Below, piece after piece: positions 1-7,926 of a DNA stretch of 64,000 bases (positions are counted from its first letter, which is position 1; every line of letters begins with the position of its first letter). The stretch is from the NCBI GenBank assembly GCA_041393965.1, contig JAWKJB010000003.1, positions 248,001 through 312,000 of the forward strand. The letters run 5' to 3'. Source of the DNA: Acidimicrobiia bacterium. Lineage in GTDB: Bacteria; Actinomycetota; Acidimicrobiia; Spongiisociales; UBA5794. The notes beneath the pieces are model-generated. The model searched no databases, had not been told where the DNA came from, and saw only the letters and a program-made list of their open reading frames with translations. A program made the position numbers and the translations under genes.

Positions 1-439
1 CATCGAACGCGACGGTGCACTTGCACCGGCAATCAAGGTCTCTGATTCGCCTGCGAAGATGCCGATTCCGGGCGACAAGCGCCTGTGGCGCGTCTATGAC
101 CAGCGCGGCCTCGCAACGGCCGATGTGGTTGCTCTCACCGGTGAATCTGTGGCACGGAACGAACCGATCACGGTGCACCATCCGCACCAGCCGGGCGTCA
201 GCCGTCGCCTCGACGCCGGTCAGGTCCACGATGTGGAGGAACTCCATGTCGTCGTGTTCGACACGGGACAGCGCCGGGACCGGGATGGGAGCATCGATGC
301 CCTCCGTGCCCGCCGCGACGCCGACCTTGACCGGCTCGATGTCGGTGTCAGACGCCTCGTCAATCCCCACCGATACCATGTTTCGGTGACCGATGGCGTG
401 CGCGACCTTCGCGACCGGCTCCTTGCCGGGTACCACTAA
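1..439 (+). CDS. pncB: Nicotinate phosphoribosyltransferase, C-terminal part (5' end outside window)
   Basis: This is the last ~145 residues of a gene that enters from the left; the frame is open from base 2 to a TAA at 437-439. The family converts nicotinate and PRPP to nicotinate mononucleotide in NAD salvage, in the cytoplasm. The visible part has the typical C-terminal subdomain: an IKVS..PAK stretch, then KRLWRVYDQRG, ADVVALTGE, and the late VRRLVNPHRYHV segment usual for bacterial type-2 NAPRTases. The active-site region lies outside the window, so activity cannot be judged. It converges on the nicotinamidase gene with a 4-base 3' overlap; the two catalyse consecutive salvage steps (nicotinamide to nicotinate to NaMN), which supports both calls. 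Confidence 0.82.
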   Translation, partial: IERDGALAPAIKVSDSPAKMPIPGDKRLWRVYDQRGLATADVVALTGESVARNEPITVHHPHQPGVSRRLDAGQVHDVEELHVVVFDTGQRRDRDGSIDALRARRDADLDRLDVGVRRLVNPHRYHVSVTDGVRDLRDRLLAGYH

Positions 440-1020
440 CGCACGGTGACGCCTGCGTCGACCATGGTGGCGATGGCGCGGGCACCGTCGCCGGGTTCGA
501 GATCAACCGCGGCGATACCGTCAGCAACAACGATGGTCTCATAGCCGAGCCTGACGGCGTCGAGGCAGGTAGCAAGCACGCAGTAATCGGTGGCAAGCCC
601 GACGACGACCACCGTGTCGATGCCGTGAGCGGTCAGCATGCCACCAAGCTCGGTCGGGATCTCATCACCCGAGGTGGGATCACGCATGGTGAACCCGGAG
701 TATCCATCCTCCCCGTTCGTGCCCTTTCGAACGACCGGTCCGGTGGCCGTGCAGTCGGCGTGGAACTCCGCGCCCCAGGAATCTGCGACACAGTGCACCG
801 GCCAGATCCCGCCATCCTTGGCGAAATGGGGGGTGGATTCGGGGTGCCAGTCCTGGGTTCTGACGACAAGGGATCCCGCTGCCGCTGCCGCGTCGGCCTG
901 TTCGTTGATCGATGTCATCACCCGCGGTGCGCCGGAGACGAACAGCGACCCATCCGGATGGGCAAAGTCGTTCTGGACATCGACGACGATGAGCGCCGTG
1001 GTCTCTCCATAGGTGATCAT
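436..1020 (-). CDS. pncA: Nicotinamidase (isochorismatase-fold amidohydrolase)
   Basis: Deamidates nicotinamide to nicotinate in NAD salvage. The 194-residue protein is full length for the family. The catalytic triad is visible: Asp14 in VVDVQNDF, Lys99 in VVRKGTNG, and Cys147 in GLATDYCV. Metal ligands fit Asp57 and His59 in RTQDWHP, with His65 and His76 as further candidates. The start codon lies 10 bases after the stop of sufU, so it is probably the last gene of a sufC-sufS-sufU-pncA unit. Its 3' end overlaps the convergent pncB by 4 bases. The link with the Fe-S genes is positional only; I know no direct functional reason for it. Confidence 0.92.
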   Translation of the reverse strand: MITYGETTALIVVDVQNDFAHPDGSLFVSGAPRVMTSINEQADAAAAAGSLVVRTQDWHPESTPHFAKDGGIWPVHCVADSWGAEFHADCTATGPVVRKGTNGEDGYSGFTMRDPTSGDEIPTELGGMLTAHGIDTVVVVGLATDYCVLATCLDAVRLGYETIVVADGIAAVDLEPGDGARAIATMVDAGVTVR

Positions 1021-1030
1021 GGATCGGCGG

Positions 1031-1489
1031 TCATGTCGTCACGCCGGCCTGTTCGAGTGCGTTGGCAAGCGTGGTCCAGGCGAGGTCGGCGCACTTGATC
1101 CGCACAGGGAACTTGCGGACTCCCTGGAGCGCTTCGAGGTCGCCGAGGACCGAACCGGGCCGTTCCTCGTCGACGGGATTCTCGCCCTCCTCGATCGACA
1201 TCATGGTTCGGAACTTGTGGGCGAGATCGGTGATCTCGCCGGTCGTCTTCCCGACGATCGACTCCATCATCATGGAGCCCGACGCCTGCGAGATCGAACA
1301 CCCCTGTCCCTGCATGGCGGCGTCGGTGACGACATCATCCTCGATGACGATGTCGAGGTAGAACTCGTCGCCACACGACGGATTGGTTCCCTCGGCGTGG
1401 ATGTGGTCGGCCTCGATACGGCCCCTTCGCCTCGGGTTGCGGTAGTGATCGAGGATCACACCACGGTACAGCTCGTCGAGTTCTGCCAT
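1031..1489 (-). CDS. sufU: SufU-type Fe-S assembly protein
   Basis: A 152-residue IscU-fold protein. In Gram-positive SUF systems SufU accepts persulfide sulfur from SufS through a zinc site. The zinc ligands of the family are all seen: Cys39 and Asp41 in NPSCGDE, Cys63 in GQGCSIS, and Cys123 in KCADLAW. The insertion between the second and third cysteines (roughly residues 85-110) is that of SufU rather than IscU. It lies 48 bases downstream of sufS and 10 bases upstream of pncA on the same strand, so co-transcription is likely. Confidence 0.93.
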   Translation of the reverse strand: MAELDELYRGVILDHYRNPRRRGRIEADHIHAEGTNPSCGDEFYLDIVIEDDVVTDAAMQGQGCSISQASGSMMMESIVGKTTGEITDLAHKFRTMMSIEEGENPVDEERPGSVLGDLEALQGVRKFPVRIKCADLAWTTLANALEQAGVTT

Positions 1490-1537
1490 TCAGGTCCTGG
1501 TCCGCTGGGTTCGAGGATACCGGTGGGGGGTGAGCAC

Positions 1538-2764
1538 TCAGGCGAGCCCGAAGATCCTGCGCGCCTTGTGGAGGGACTCGACGAGCACATCGACCTCCTC
1601 GAGCGTGTTGTAGAGGTAGAACGAGGCTCTTGCGGTGGCGGGTATGGCAAGGTACTTCATGAGCGGCCGCGCGCAGTGATGACCCGCCCGCACCGCAACA
1701 CCGTCCTGGTCGAGGATGGTTGCGATGTCATGCGGATGGATGTCTCCGAGCTCGAAGCTCACGGCGCCGCCGCGCCTCGACACATCCTTCGGGCCGTAGA
1801 TCGTCAAGTCGGGCACCTCGGACAGCCGCTCGAGTGCGTACTGGGTCAGGGCGCGTTCGTGCCCAACGATGGTCTCCATGCCGATGGCTTCGAGGTAATC
1901 CACGGCGGCACCGAAGCCGATCGCCTCGGCGATCGGTGGTGTCCCCGCTTCGAATTTGTGGGGGACCGGCGCCCAGGTCGCCGAGTGCCGCTCGACGGTG
2001 TTGATCATTTCCCCGCCACCTTCGGTCGGCTCCATCTCCTCAAGGAGTTCGGCGCGCCCCCAGAGGGCCCCGATCCCGGTCGGGCCGAGCATCTTGTGTG
2101 AGGAGAAGGCAAGGAAGTCGACTTGAAGCTCCGTGACATCCACCGCGGTGTGCGGCACGAGCTGGGCACCGTCGAGGACCGAGATGGCCCCAACCGAGCG
2201 CGCCGCGGCCGACAGGGTCTCGATCGGGCCGAGTGCACCCGTGACATTGGACATGCCGGAAAAGGCGATGACCCGGGTTCGCTCGTCGATCACGGTGTCG
2301 AGCTGGCTCGTGTCGACGCCGTAGTCGTCGTCGAGCTCGAGATAGGCGAGTTCGGCGCCCGTGTAGCGCGCGACGAGCTGCCACGGCACGATGTTGGCGT
2401 GGTGTTCCATGATCGTCACCACGATGCGGTCCCCGTCGCGAAGGTGGTTCAGACCCCACCCGTAGGCGATGTAGTTGAGTGCGGTCGTTGTTCCCCTTGT
2501 GAAGACCAGGTGCGCCGGGGACGCGCCGATGAAGGAGGCAACCTTCGACCGGGCTGTCTCATACTGCTCGGTCGCCTCTGCCGCGAGCGTGTGGGCGCCA
2601 CGATGCACATTGGCATTCGAGGTCTCGTAGTAGGTGTCCATGGCGTCGAGCACCGACCGTGGCTTCTGCGTGGTGGCTGCCGAGTCGAGGTAGACGAGCG
2701 GCTTTCCGTTGACCTCGCGTCCGAGAATCGGGAAGTCCGACCGGAGCGCCCGCAGGTCGCTCAC
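1538..2764 (-). CDS. sufS: Cysteine desulfurase, SufS type
   Basis: A 408-residue PLP enzyme that takes sulfur from L-cysteine to form alanine and an enzyme persulfide for Fe-S assembly. The PLP lysine is Lys224 in SSHKMLGPTG and the persulfide cysteine is Cys364 in RAGHHCARPLM, the short-loop arrangement of group II (SufS) enzymes. The N-terminal YLDSAATTQKP and GTTTALN segments are also typical. It starts with GTG that overlaps the sufC stop (GTGA), so translation is probably coupled to sufC. Confidence 0.95.
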   Translation of the reverse strand: MSDLRALRSDFPILGREVNGKPLVYLDSAATTQKPRSVLDAMDTYYETSNANVHRGAHTLAAEATEQYETARSKVASFIGASPAHLVFTRGTTTALNYIAYGWGLNHLRDGDRIVVTIMEHHANIVPWQLVARYTGAELAYLELDDDYGVDTSQLDTVIDERTRVIAFSGMSNVTGALGPIETLSAAARSVGAISVLDGAQLVPHTAVDVTELQVDFLAFSSHKMLGPTGIGALWGRAELLEEMEPTEGGGEMINTVERHSATWAPVPHKFEAGTPPIAEAIGFGAAVDYLEAIGMETIVGHERALTQYALERLSEVPDLTIYGPKDVSRRGGAVSFELGDIHPHDIATILDQDGVAVRAGHHCARPLMKYLAIPATARASFYLYNTLEEVDVLVESLHKARRIFGLA

Positions 2765-3522
2765 CCGACGCCGACCTCCGGCCGGAACGCCTCGTACCCT
2801 GCTTCTTCGATGGCGTCCGCGAGCTCGGCAGTGCCGGATTCGACGATCGTACCGTCCACGAAGACATGGACGAAGTCGGGCGTGATGTAGTCGAGCATCC
2901 GCTGGTAGTGGGTAATGATGAGGAAACCCCGTTGCTCGTTCTGGAGCCTCGTGACGCCTTCAGCCACGATCTTGAGCGCATCGATGTCGAGTCCGCTGTC
3001 GGTCTCGTCCAACACCGCGAATTCGGGTTCGAGGACCGCCATCTGGAGGATCTCGTTGCGTTTGCGTTCGCCGCCGGAGAAACCCTCATTGAGGTAGCGG
3101 TCGGCGAACGATGGATCCATGTCGAGGTCCCGCATGGCGTCCATCACCTTGAGGCGCAGCTCGAGGACCGTGAGATCGGTCCCCGTCTTGTTCGACAGTG
3201 CGGTGCGGAGGAAGTTCACGACGCTGACGCCGGGGATCTCCTCGGGGTACTGGAAGCCGAGGAACATTCCGACCTTCCCGCGCTTGTCAGGAGACCACTC
3301 GGTGATGTCCTCGCCCTTGAAGCGAACGGAACCAGAGACCTCGTAGGCGGGATGGCCGAGGAGGATGTTGGCAAGGGTCGACTTGCCGGATCCGTTGGGA
3401 CCCATGATGGCATGCGTCTCGCCCGCGTTGATCGTCACATCGACCCCTTTGAGAATCGGGGTGCCGTCGACGGAGGCGTGCAGGTTGCTGACCTCAAGGA
3501 GGGGCGTTGGCATCGTCGTCAT
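2761..3522 (-). CDS. sufC: SufC, ATPase of the Fe-S scaffold complex
   Basis: A 253-residue ABC-type ATPase with Walker A GPNGSGKST, signature FSGGERKRNE and Walker B FAVLDETDSGLD, where the unusual LDETDSGLD is diagnostic for SufC. In the SUF system it works with SufB and SufD as the scaffold on which Fe-S clusters are built. The start at ATG 3522 (MTTMPTPLLEV) is chosen because the family begins just before the LLEVSNLHA strand, and because a TATCCT hexamer lies 6 bases upstream, suggesting leaderless expression; the open frame extends 15 codons further. No sufB, sufD or SufR-type regulator is next to it: the upstream neighbour is an oxidoreductase. Confidence 0.94.
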   Translation of the reverse strand: MTTMPTPLLEVSNLHASVDGTPILKGVDVTINAGETHAIMGPNGSGKSTLANILLGHPAYEVSGSVRFKGEDITEWSPDKRGKVGMFLGFQYPEEIPGVSVVNFLRTALSNKTGTDLTVLELRLKVMDAMRDLDMDPSFADRYLNEGFSGGERKRNEILQMAVLEPEFAVLDETDSGLDIDALKIVAEGVTRLQNEQRGFLIITHYQRMLDYITPDFVHVFVDGTIVESGTAELADAIEEAGYEAFRPEVGVG

Positions 3523-3528
3523 GGGGCG

Positions 3529-3534
3529 AGGATA
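3529..3534 (-). promoter_or_regulatory. Putative -10 element of a leaderless sufC promoter
   Basis: TATCCT on the minus strand ends 6 bases before the sufC ATG, the same spacing seen before several other first genes in the window. The implied transcript would begin at or next to the start codon. No convincing -35 is visible. Confidence 0.4.
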
Positions 3535-3621
3535 CCCCGTCAGATGGCCCAAGGAAGCGGTTTCCAATATGCTGGTAGGTGAAACACGGTTGGGTGGGCA
3601 GGAGGTCCGCCGTGAGCGTCG

Positions 3622-4554
3622 TCAGGTGCCGATGGCCTCGAAGACGAGGCGCATCCGATCGAGGTCGATGGCGTCGAGTGGCCGGTACTCCTGGATGTAG
3701 TACCGACCGATGCCCCACGACATCAGACGGTCGATGACGGCTCTTGCCATCTCGGGAGTCCCGTGTGGCACGCCGCGAGCATCGAGCAGGTCGCGGTAAT
3801 CGGTGGCCGAGATGCCACGCCGTGCTCCCCGCGTCTCGAGCGCCTCGGCGTGTTCGCGTTCCGACTCGTGGATGAGGACCGGTCCCGCGAACGACACGAG
3901 GATCGCGTCCGGGTCACGGCTTGCGGCCACAGCTGCCGTGCGCATCGTCTCGACCCGCTCGTCGAGGTTGTGGCGTTCCGTGACGAACAGGTTGTATTCG
4001 TCGGCGTATCGCCCCGCGAGCTGCGGTGTGCGGCGTCGCCCGGCGCCGCCGATGACGATGGCGAACCCGTCCGAGACGCGTGGGTGCACCCTCGTGATGT
4101 CGAGCGAGTGATGGGTTCCCGGGACGGAACCGCCTCCGGATGTGATCGCGGCGATCACTGCCAGCGCCTCTTCGAGCCGATCGAACCGCTCTTCGATCGG
4201 GGGGAGGTCGACGCCGAATGCCTCATGTTCGGAACGCATCCAGCCTGCCCCGACGCCGAGGGTGAACCGACCGCCGGACATCTCGTCGATGGTCGCCGCC
4301 GATTTGGCGAGGACGGCGGGGTGGCGGAAGGTGATGGGTGAGACAAGCGACACGAGTCGGATCTTCGAGGTTTCGCGTGCGAGGCCCCCGAATGAGACAA
4401 GGGCATCGGTCGCATCGTTCGAGTCCTCCCCGTCGAGGTAGTGATCCGACCGGGCGAAGGCCGCAAAGCCCGTCGCTTCGGCCCACCGTGCGAGCTCGAT
4501 GAGGCGCTCGTACGACCCACCGCATTGCGGCTCGACGAAGAGGCCGAGTTCCAT
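3622..4554 (-). CDS. LLM-class F420-dependent oxidoreductase
   Basis: A 310-residue luciferase-like TIM-barrel protein. It shows the family pattern MELGLFVEPQ at the N-terminus, ARWAEATGFAAFARSDHYL, a stretch of GVGAGWMRSEHEAFG near residue 115, and IVIGGAGRRRTPQLAGRYADEYN near residue 170. Members use F420 or FMN to oxidise or reduce small molecules; the substrate cannot be read from sequence. F420 use is an inference supported by cofD and cofE at 38112-39739. The start at 4554 follows the upstream stop by 11 bases with GAGGA in front, while the longer frame would overlap that gene. It is probably co-transcribed with the metallo-hydrolase gene upstream. Confidence 0.8.
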   Translation of the reverse strand: MELGLFVEPQCGGSYERLIELARWAEATGFAAFARSDHYLDGEDSNDATDALVSFGGLARETSKIRLVSLVSPITFRHPAVLAKSAATIDEMSGGRFTLGVGAGWMRSEHEAFGVDLPPIEERFDRLEEALAVIAAITSGGGSVPGTHHSLDITRVHPRVSDGFAIVIGGAGRRRTPQLAGRYADEYNLFVTERHNLDERVETMRTAAVAASRDPDAILVSFAGPVLIHESEREHAEALETRGARRGISATDYRDLLDARGVPHGTPEMARAVIDRLMSWGIGRYYIQEYRPLDAIDLDRMRLVFEAIGT

Positions 4555-4565
4555 CGCGTCCGTCC

Positions 4566-5180
4566 TCACCACCCGCGCTCGATCCACACGGGGAGCTGGT
4601 CGCGTTCGGTCCCGATCGTCGTGCCTGCACCGTGCCCGGGGAGCACGATGGTGGAGTCGTCAAGGATGAACAAATGGTCCCGGATCGAGGCGATGATCGT
4701 GTCGAACGAGCTGTACTCGAATCGGGTGGCCCCCGGCCCACCGGGAAACAGCGTGTCGCCGGTGAGCACGACGCCATCGAGCACGACGCAGATCGACCCC
4801 GGTGTGTGGCCCGGCGTATGGATGATCTGCGCCGTCACTTCACCGAAGGAAAGCGGTCCGGTGGCGAGGGGCGAGAACGGCTTGGCCGCGATGGTGAGAT
4901 CGGCTGGGTGGAGGAGCACGGGTGCACCGAGGTGTCGACCGACCTCCTGGGCGGCTTGATGGTGATCCCAGTGGCCGTGTGTTGTCACGATGGCGACGAC
5001 ATCAGCATCGGCAGCGAGCTCCACCAGTGCGTCGATGTCGTCTGCCGCATCGACAAGGAGTGCTTGGTTGGTGCCCGTGCAGCGCACGAGGTATGCGTTG
5101 TTGTCGAGGGCGCCGACAGCGGCTTGATTGACAACGAACCCGGGACCGGTGATGGGGTCCGGTGTGGTGCTACTGAACAA
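4566..5180 (-). CDS. Metallo-beta-lactamase-fold hydrolase (glyoxalase II-like)
   Basis: A 204-residue protein with the zinc-binding THGHWDHH motif near residue 68, a later HTPGHTPGSICV histidine, GDTLFPGG supplying the bridging aspartate, and a final LPGHG histidine. All metal ligands of a dinuclear MBL-fold thioesterase/hydrolase are therefore present. The architecture resembles glyoxalase II or persulfide dioxygenase proteins, but it lacks a rhodanese domain and the substrate is unknown. The start overlaps the end of the thioredoxin-like gene by 11 bases, and the next gene follows 11 bases after its stop, suggesting one operon from dsbB to the LLM oxidoreductase. Confidence 0.82.
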   Translation of the reverse strand: MFSSTTPDPITGPGFVVNQAAVGALDNNAYLVRCTGTNQALLVDAADDIDALVELAADADVVAIVTTHGHWDHHQAAQEVGRHLGAPVLLHPADLTIAAKPFSPLATGPLSFGEVTAQIIHTPGHTPGSICVVLDGVVLTGDTLFPGGPGATRFEYSSFDTIIASIRDHLFILDDSTIVLPGHGAGTTIGTERDQLPVWIERGW

Positions 5181-5793
5181 GGTCCTGCATGATCGCGTTG
5201 AGCTGCTCGATCGGGAGTTCGCCCGAAGTGCGGAGGGCGACGGTGCCGTCTGCGTTCAGGAATACCCAGTACGGGAACCCTCCTGATCCGTAGGCGGTCA
5301 GCACGGAGTTCTTCTTGTCGTCGCGCAGCACGGGAACGGTCCAGCCCTCGCGCTCGAGCCAGTCCGACGGCGGATAGTTCTCGCGTGCCGAGTTCATCGA
5401 AGTCGCGACCGAGTACATGTCGACGCCATCGACTCCTCCACCGGCGTTCAGCCATGCCTGGACCTTCGGCACCTCGACCTGGCAGTGGGGGCACCAGTGG
5501 GCAAGGAACACAATGGCCTTGGCACGGCCATCCGCCGTGTCGATGACGACCGAGGATCCTTCGAAGTCCTCACCGATCGCACTCGGTGCGGGGAGCTCGT
5601 TGGCGGTGGTATCGACGGGACTGCTCGGTGGCATGAGGGGGAGGCCCGTGCCTTCGAGTTCCACGCTTCCGTACTCGGTGCCGACCTCGTTCGTTCCGAG
5701 CACGACGGCGAGGACAAGCAGCAGCACGATGCCGCCGCCGATGAGTCCGACGATGATGCCGGTCTTGCTCTTCGGTGTCGCTGTCGTCGTCAT
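5170..5793 (-). CDS. Membrane-anchored thioredoxin-fold protein (TlpA/DsbA-like)
   Basis: A 207-residue protein with a single N-terminal membrane segment (about residues 12-33, IIVGLIGGGIVLLLVLAVVL) and an extracytoplasmic thioredoxin fold. The redox motif is CPHC in FLAHWCPHCQVEVP, near residue 105. The CPHC dipeptide is that of DsbA-type oxidants, while the flanking sequence is like TlpA. The gene directly follows a DsbB-like gene (13-base gap), so the pair probably forms an extracytoplasmic disulfide-forming system, with the membrane protein reoxidising this one. That pairing is inference from position and motifs. Confidence 0.8.
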   Translation of the reverse strand: MTTTATPKSKTGIIVGLIGGGIVLLLVLAVVLGTNEVGTEYGSVELEGTGLPLMPPSSPVDTTANELPAPSAIGEDFEGSSVVIDTADGRAKAIVFLAHWCPHCQVEVPKVQAWLNAGGGVDGVDMYSVATSMNSARENYPPSDWLEREGWTVPVLRDDKKNSVLTAYGSGGFPYWVFLNADGTVALRTSGELPIEQLNAIMQDLVQ

Positions 5794-5806
5794 GGACTTC
5801 CTCGGT

Positions 5807-6373
5807 TCAGGGTGCAGACATCGTGGAGGTGTCGGTGCTCGGTCGGATTGCGTTCACTCGATCGGCCCACAGGAGGGTGAGGATAAGGGCGAAAGCGCTC
5901 AACGACATGTAGGGAATCGTGACGAAGCCGAACTTGTCGATCAGAGCAGCACTGCACGACGGCCCAGTCACCGCGCACGACCCGGCATCGAGGTCGGGAA
6001 AGGCCTGGATGGTTCGGTGGTAAGCGGCGATGCCCAGCCCGATCGATGCGATGGTTGCTGCATACAGCCGCACCATGGAGTCCTTGCGGTACGCCGCCAT
6101 CAGCAGGATGAGGGCGAGGGGATACATGGCGATACGCTGGAACCAGCAGTAACGGCACGGCACGAGATGTGCCACTTCGGACAGGTACAGACTCCCGAGG
6201 GTTGCTGCGAGCGCGACGAACCCAGCCAGCCAGAGGGTCAGGCCCTCAAGTGCTTCGAATGGACTCCGATCACCGGAGCGACGAAGAACGCCGGTGACGA
6301 TCAGCCCGACCGTGAGGAGGTTGGCGGTGAGCGCGGCAAGGGCAAAGAAGGTTGCCATCGTGTTGAAGTCCAC
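5807..6373 (-). CDS. DsbB-family disulfide oxidoreductase (membrane)
   Basis: Multi-pass membrane protein of about 188 residues with four or more hydrophobic segments. Two cysteine pairs fit DsbB: CRYC in VPCRYCWFQRIAMYP after the second membrane segment, and the Cys...Cys pair in GSCAVTGPSC in the second outer loop. In DsbB these relay electrons from a thioredoxin-fold partner to quinone. The partner is probably the CPHC protein encoded 13 bases downstream. The start is uncertain: GTG at 6373 (behind GGAGAGG, close spacing) or ATG at 6358 (MATFFALA); the longer open frame would run across the divergent gene. Confidence 0.83.
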   Translation of the reverse strand: MDFNTMATFFALAALTANLLTVGLIVTGVLRRSGDRSPFEALEGLTLWLAGFVALAATLGSLYLSEVAHLVPCRYCWFQRIAMYPLALILLMAAYRKDSMVRLYAATIASIGLGIAAYHRTIQAFPDLDAGSCAVTGPSCSAALIDKFGFVTIPYMSLSAFALILTLLWADRVNAIRPSTDTSTMSAP

Positions 6374-6434
6374 GAACCTCTCCGTTCTCCGGTGGTGCGA
6401 CGCTACCAGCGGCTCGGCGGTACCACGCCAAAGG

Positions 6435-6440
6435 TACGAT
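6435..6440 (+). promoter_or_regulatory. Putative -10 element, leaderless promoter
   Basis: TACGAT ends 6 bases before the ATG at 6447, repeating the spacing seen at sufC and other first genes. No Shine-Dalgarno-like sequence precedes this start. Confidence 0.4.
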
Positions 6441-6446
6441 GCTGAC

Positions 6447-6854
6447 ATGAACGGGCCCCTGTTCTTCGCCGTCCTGATGGTCGTCGTTCTTGCGTTCGGC
6501 GTCGCGATGTTCTGGCAGGAGTCCAAACGGGTTCGTGAGGACGCGGCGATCTACGGTGTGGAGGATTCGATCGAATTCGTGTGGGCGTCGCTCGGGGATG
6601 ATCGGCGTGGACTCGACAAGTCCGATATCCGTCGGATCCTCGAGTGGGAACTGCATTACCTCCAACAGCCCCACTTGTGGGAGGCCGAGAGGAACGCGGT
6701 CGTCGGCAGTCAGGCATCGGCGGAGTATGTCCAGATCCATGCACTCGAAGCCGGATATGCCTACGAACCCGACCAGATCTTCGCCGTCCTCGACGGTCAG
6801 GCCTCGTATCTCGCTGCGATCGGGGCGATCGATTCGACAGACGAGACATCATGA
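6447..6854 (+). CDS. Hypothetical protein with N-terminal membrane anchor
   Basis: 135 residues. Residues 4-22 (PLFFAVLMVVVLAFGVAMF) form one membrane segment; the rest is acidic and predicted soluble, with the charged stretch DKSDIRRILEWELHYLQQ near residue 57. I do not recognise a family. The start at ATG 6447 is chosen because the membrane segment begins there and a TACGAT hexamer lies 6 bases upstream; the open frame extends upstream only in sequence antisense to dsbB. It is the first of two small genes read together, divergent from the redox operon. Confidence 0.7.
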   Translation: MNGPLFFAVLMVVVLAFGVAMFWQESKRVREDAAIYGVEDSIEFVWASLGDDRRGLDKSDIRRILEWELHYLQQPHLWEAERNAVVGSQASAEYVQIHALEAGYAYEPDQIFAVLDGQASYLAAIGAIDSTDETS

Positions 6855-6876
6855 TGCATTTACAGGAAGACCGGGC

Positions 6877-7098
6877 ATGGCAGGGTTGACCAGATTCGAG
6901 GCACACCGATTCGTCGGCACCCGCGACGACATGCGTGTCTACGACTGTGAGGACGCCGAACAGCTCGCGGCGCTGGTTGAGCGCGTCGAAACAGACGACC
7001 TCATGCGCCGCAAGATGCTCCAATCCTTCGGACCGGACACGCTCGTCGAAGCCCGTAATCGGGGGTTCCGGGCGCTCCGCCGAGCAACCGGCGATTAG
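6877..7098 (+). CDS. Small hypothetical protein
   Basis: 73 residues with no signal peptide, membrane segment or cysteine pair (one Cys, in VYDCEDAEQLAALV). Sequence is charged and probably helical. The ATG at 6877 has GGAAGA about 6 bases upstream and lies 22 bases after the previous stop, so the two small genes likely share a transcript. Its stop overlaps the convergent hydrolase gene by 4 bases. Family not recognised. Confidence 0.6.
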   Translation: MAGLTRFEAHRFVGTRDDMRVYDCEDAEQLAALVERVETDDLMRRKMLQSFGPDTLVEARNRGFRALRRATGD

Positions 7099-7754
7099 GT
7101 GCGTCTGCCTGCGCCGGGGGAGACATCGATGGCCCCGATGACCTCGGTGGCGAGGCGTTCGTGTTTGAAGACGAAGAAGTGGTCCGATCCCGTGTACACC
7201 GACAGGTCCGCACCGATCTCTTCGGCGTACGCCTCGAGGGCGTCCACATCGACGAATTGGTCCCGCTCGCCGACGATGAACCGGCGTCGTGCCGGAGCAA
7301 GATCTCCGGGATCGGGGAGGTCGGGTGACAAGGCGCTTCGCACCGGCGGTGCGATCCCGACATAGGGCACCGTTGCGTGGGACATGGCCTGCCAGCGAAG
7401 CGCCATCACCGCGCCAAACGACCATCCGGCGATGCCTGCCAACGACGGCAGCTCACGATCGACGAGGTCGGTGATCGATGCGACATCGGAGGTCTCGCCG
7501 ATGCCGTCGTCGTAGGCCCCCGTCGACTCGCCAACCCCGCGGAAGTTGAATCGCACGGTCACGAACCCGGCAGCAAGGGCACGCAACGCAATGGCCCCGA
7601 GGATCGGATGACGCATGGTCCCGCCCTGCGTCGGATGCGGATGACAGACGACGATGGTTCCCCGTTCGGAGCCGTCGGTCGGGTATTCGACGAGCACTTC
7701 GAGGACAACGCCGCCCGTGGAGGGCACGAGACGGGCCTGTGCTCTCGCGTTCAC
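7095..7754 (-). CDS. Alpha/beta hydrolase (dienelactone hydrolase / esterase type)
   Basis: 219 residues with the alpha/beta-hydrolase fold. The oxyanion strand is CHPHPTQGGTMRHP (residues ~38-51), the strand FVTVRFNFRGVGES follows, and the nucleophile elbow is GWSFGA near residue 110 (Ser). The aspartate is likely in the IVGERDQFVDVD region and the final histidine in TGSDHFF. The HPHP..GG.M.. pattern is that of uncharacterised hydrolases resembling YqiA/CocE-like serine hydrolases. It starts with GTG overlapping the stop of a 31-residue membrane-protein ORF (GTGA), so its translation may be coupled to that small gene. Confidence 0.78.
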   Translation of the reverse strand: MNARAQARLVPSTGGVVLEVLVEYPTDGSERGTIVVCHPHPTQGGTMRHPILGAIALRALAAGFVTVRFNFRGVGESTGAYDDGIGETSDVASITDLVDRELPSLAGIAGWSFGAVMALRWQAMSHATVPYVGIAPPVRSALSPDLPDPGDLAPARRRFIVGERDQFVDVDALEAYAEEIGADLSVYTGSDHFFVFKHERLATEVIGAIDVSPGAGRRT

Positions 7755-7846
7755 AATGTGACGAAGTAGATGCCGGTTGCAGCGAGGATCAGCAAGCCAA
7801 CGGCGAGTGAGGCAAGAATCAGATAGCGCGTCTGCACGCGCGCCAT
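7751..7846 (-). CDS. Very short single-pass membrane protein (31 residues)
   Basis: An ATG at 7846 opens a 31-codon frame ending in TGA at 7753-7751. The product is MARVQTRY followed by an uninterrupted hydrophobic stretch of about 20 residues (LILASLAVGLLILAATGIYF) and VTL. GGGAG lies 8 bases before the ATG as a Shine-Dalgarno sequence, and the stop overlaps the GTG of the hydrolase as GTGA. The positive N-terminus and single membrane helix look like a genuine small membrane protein. Function unknown. Confidence 0.6.
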   Translation of the reverse strand: MARVQTRYLILASLAVGLLILAATGIYFVTL

Positions 7847-7926
7847 CGTATCTACTCCCGCGGACTGGCGCCTACTCCGCCACTATCGTTTGCCCGCAGG
7901 GTCGCGAACAGCTGGAGCACGATTTC

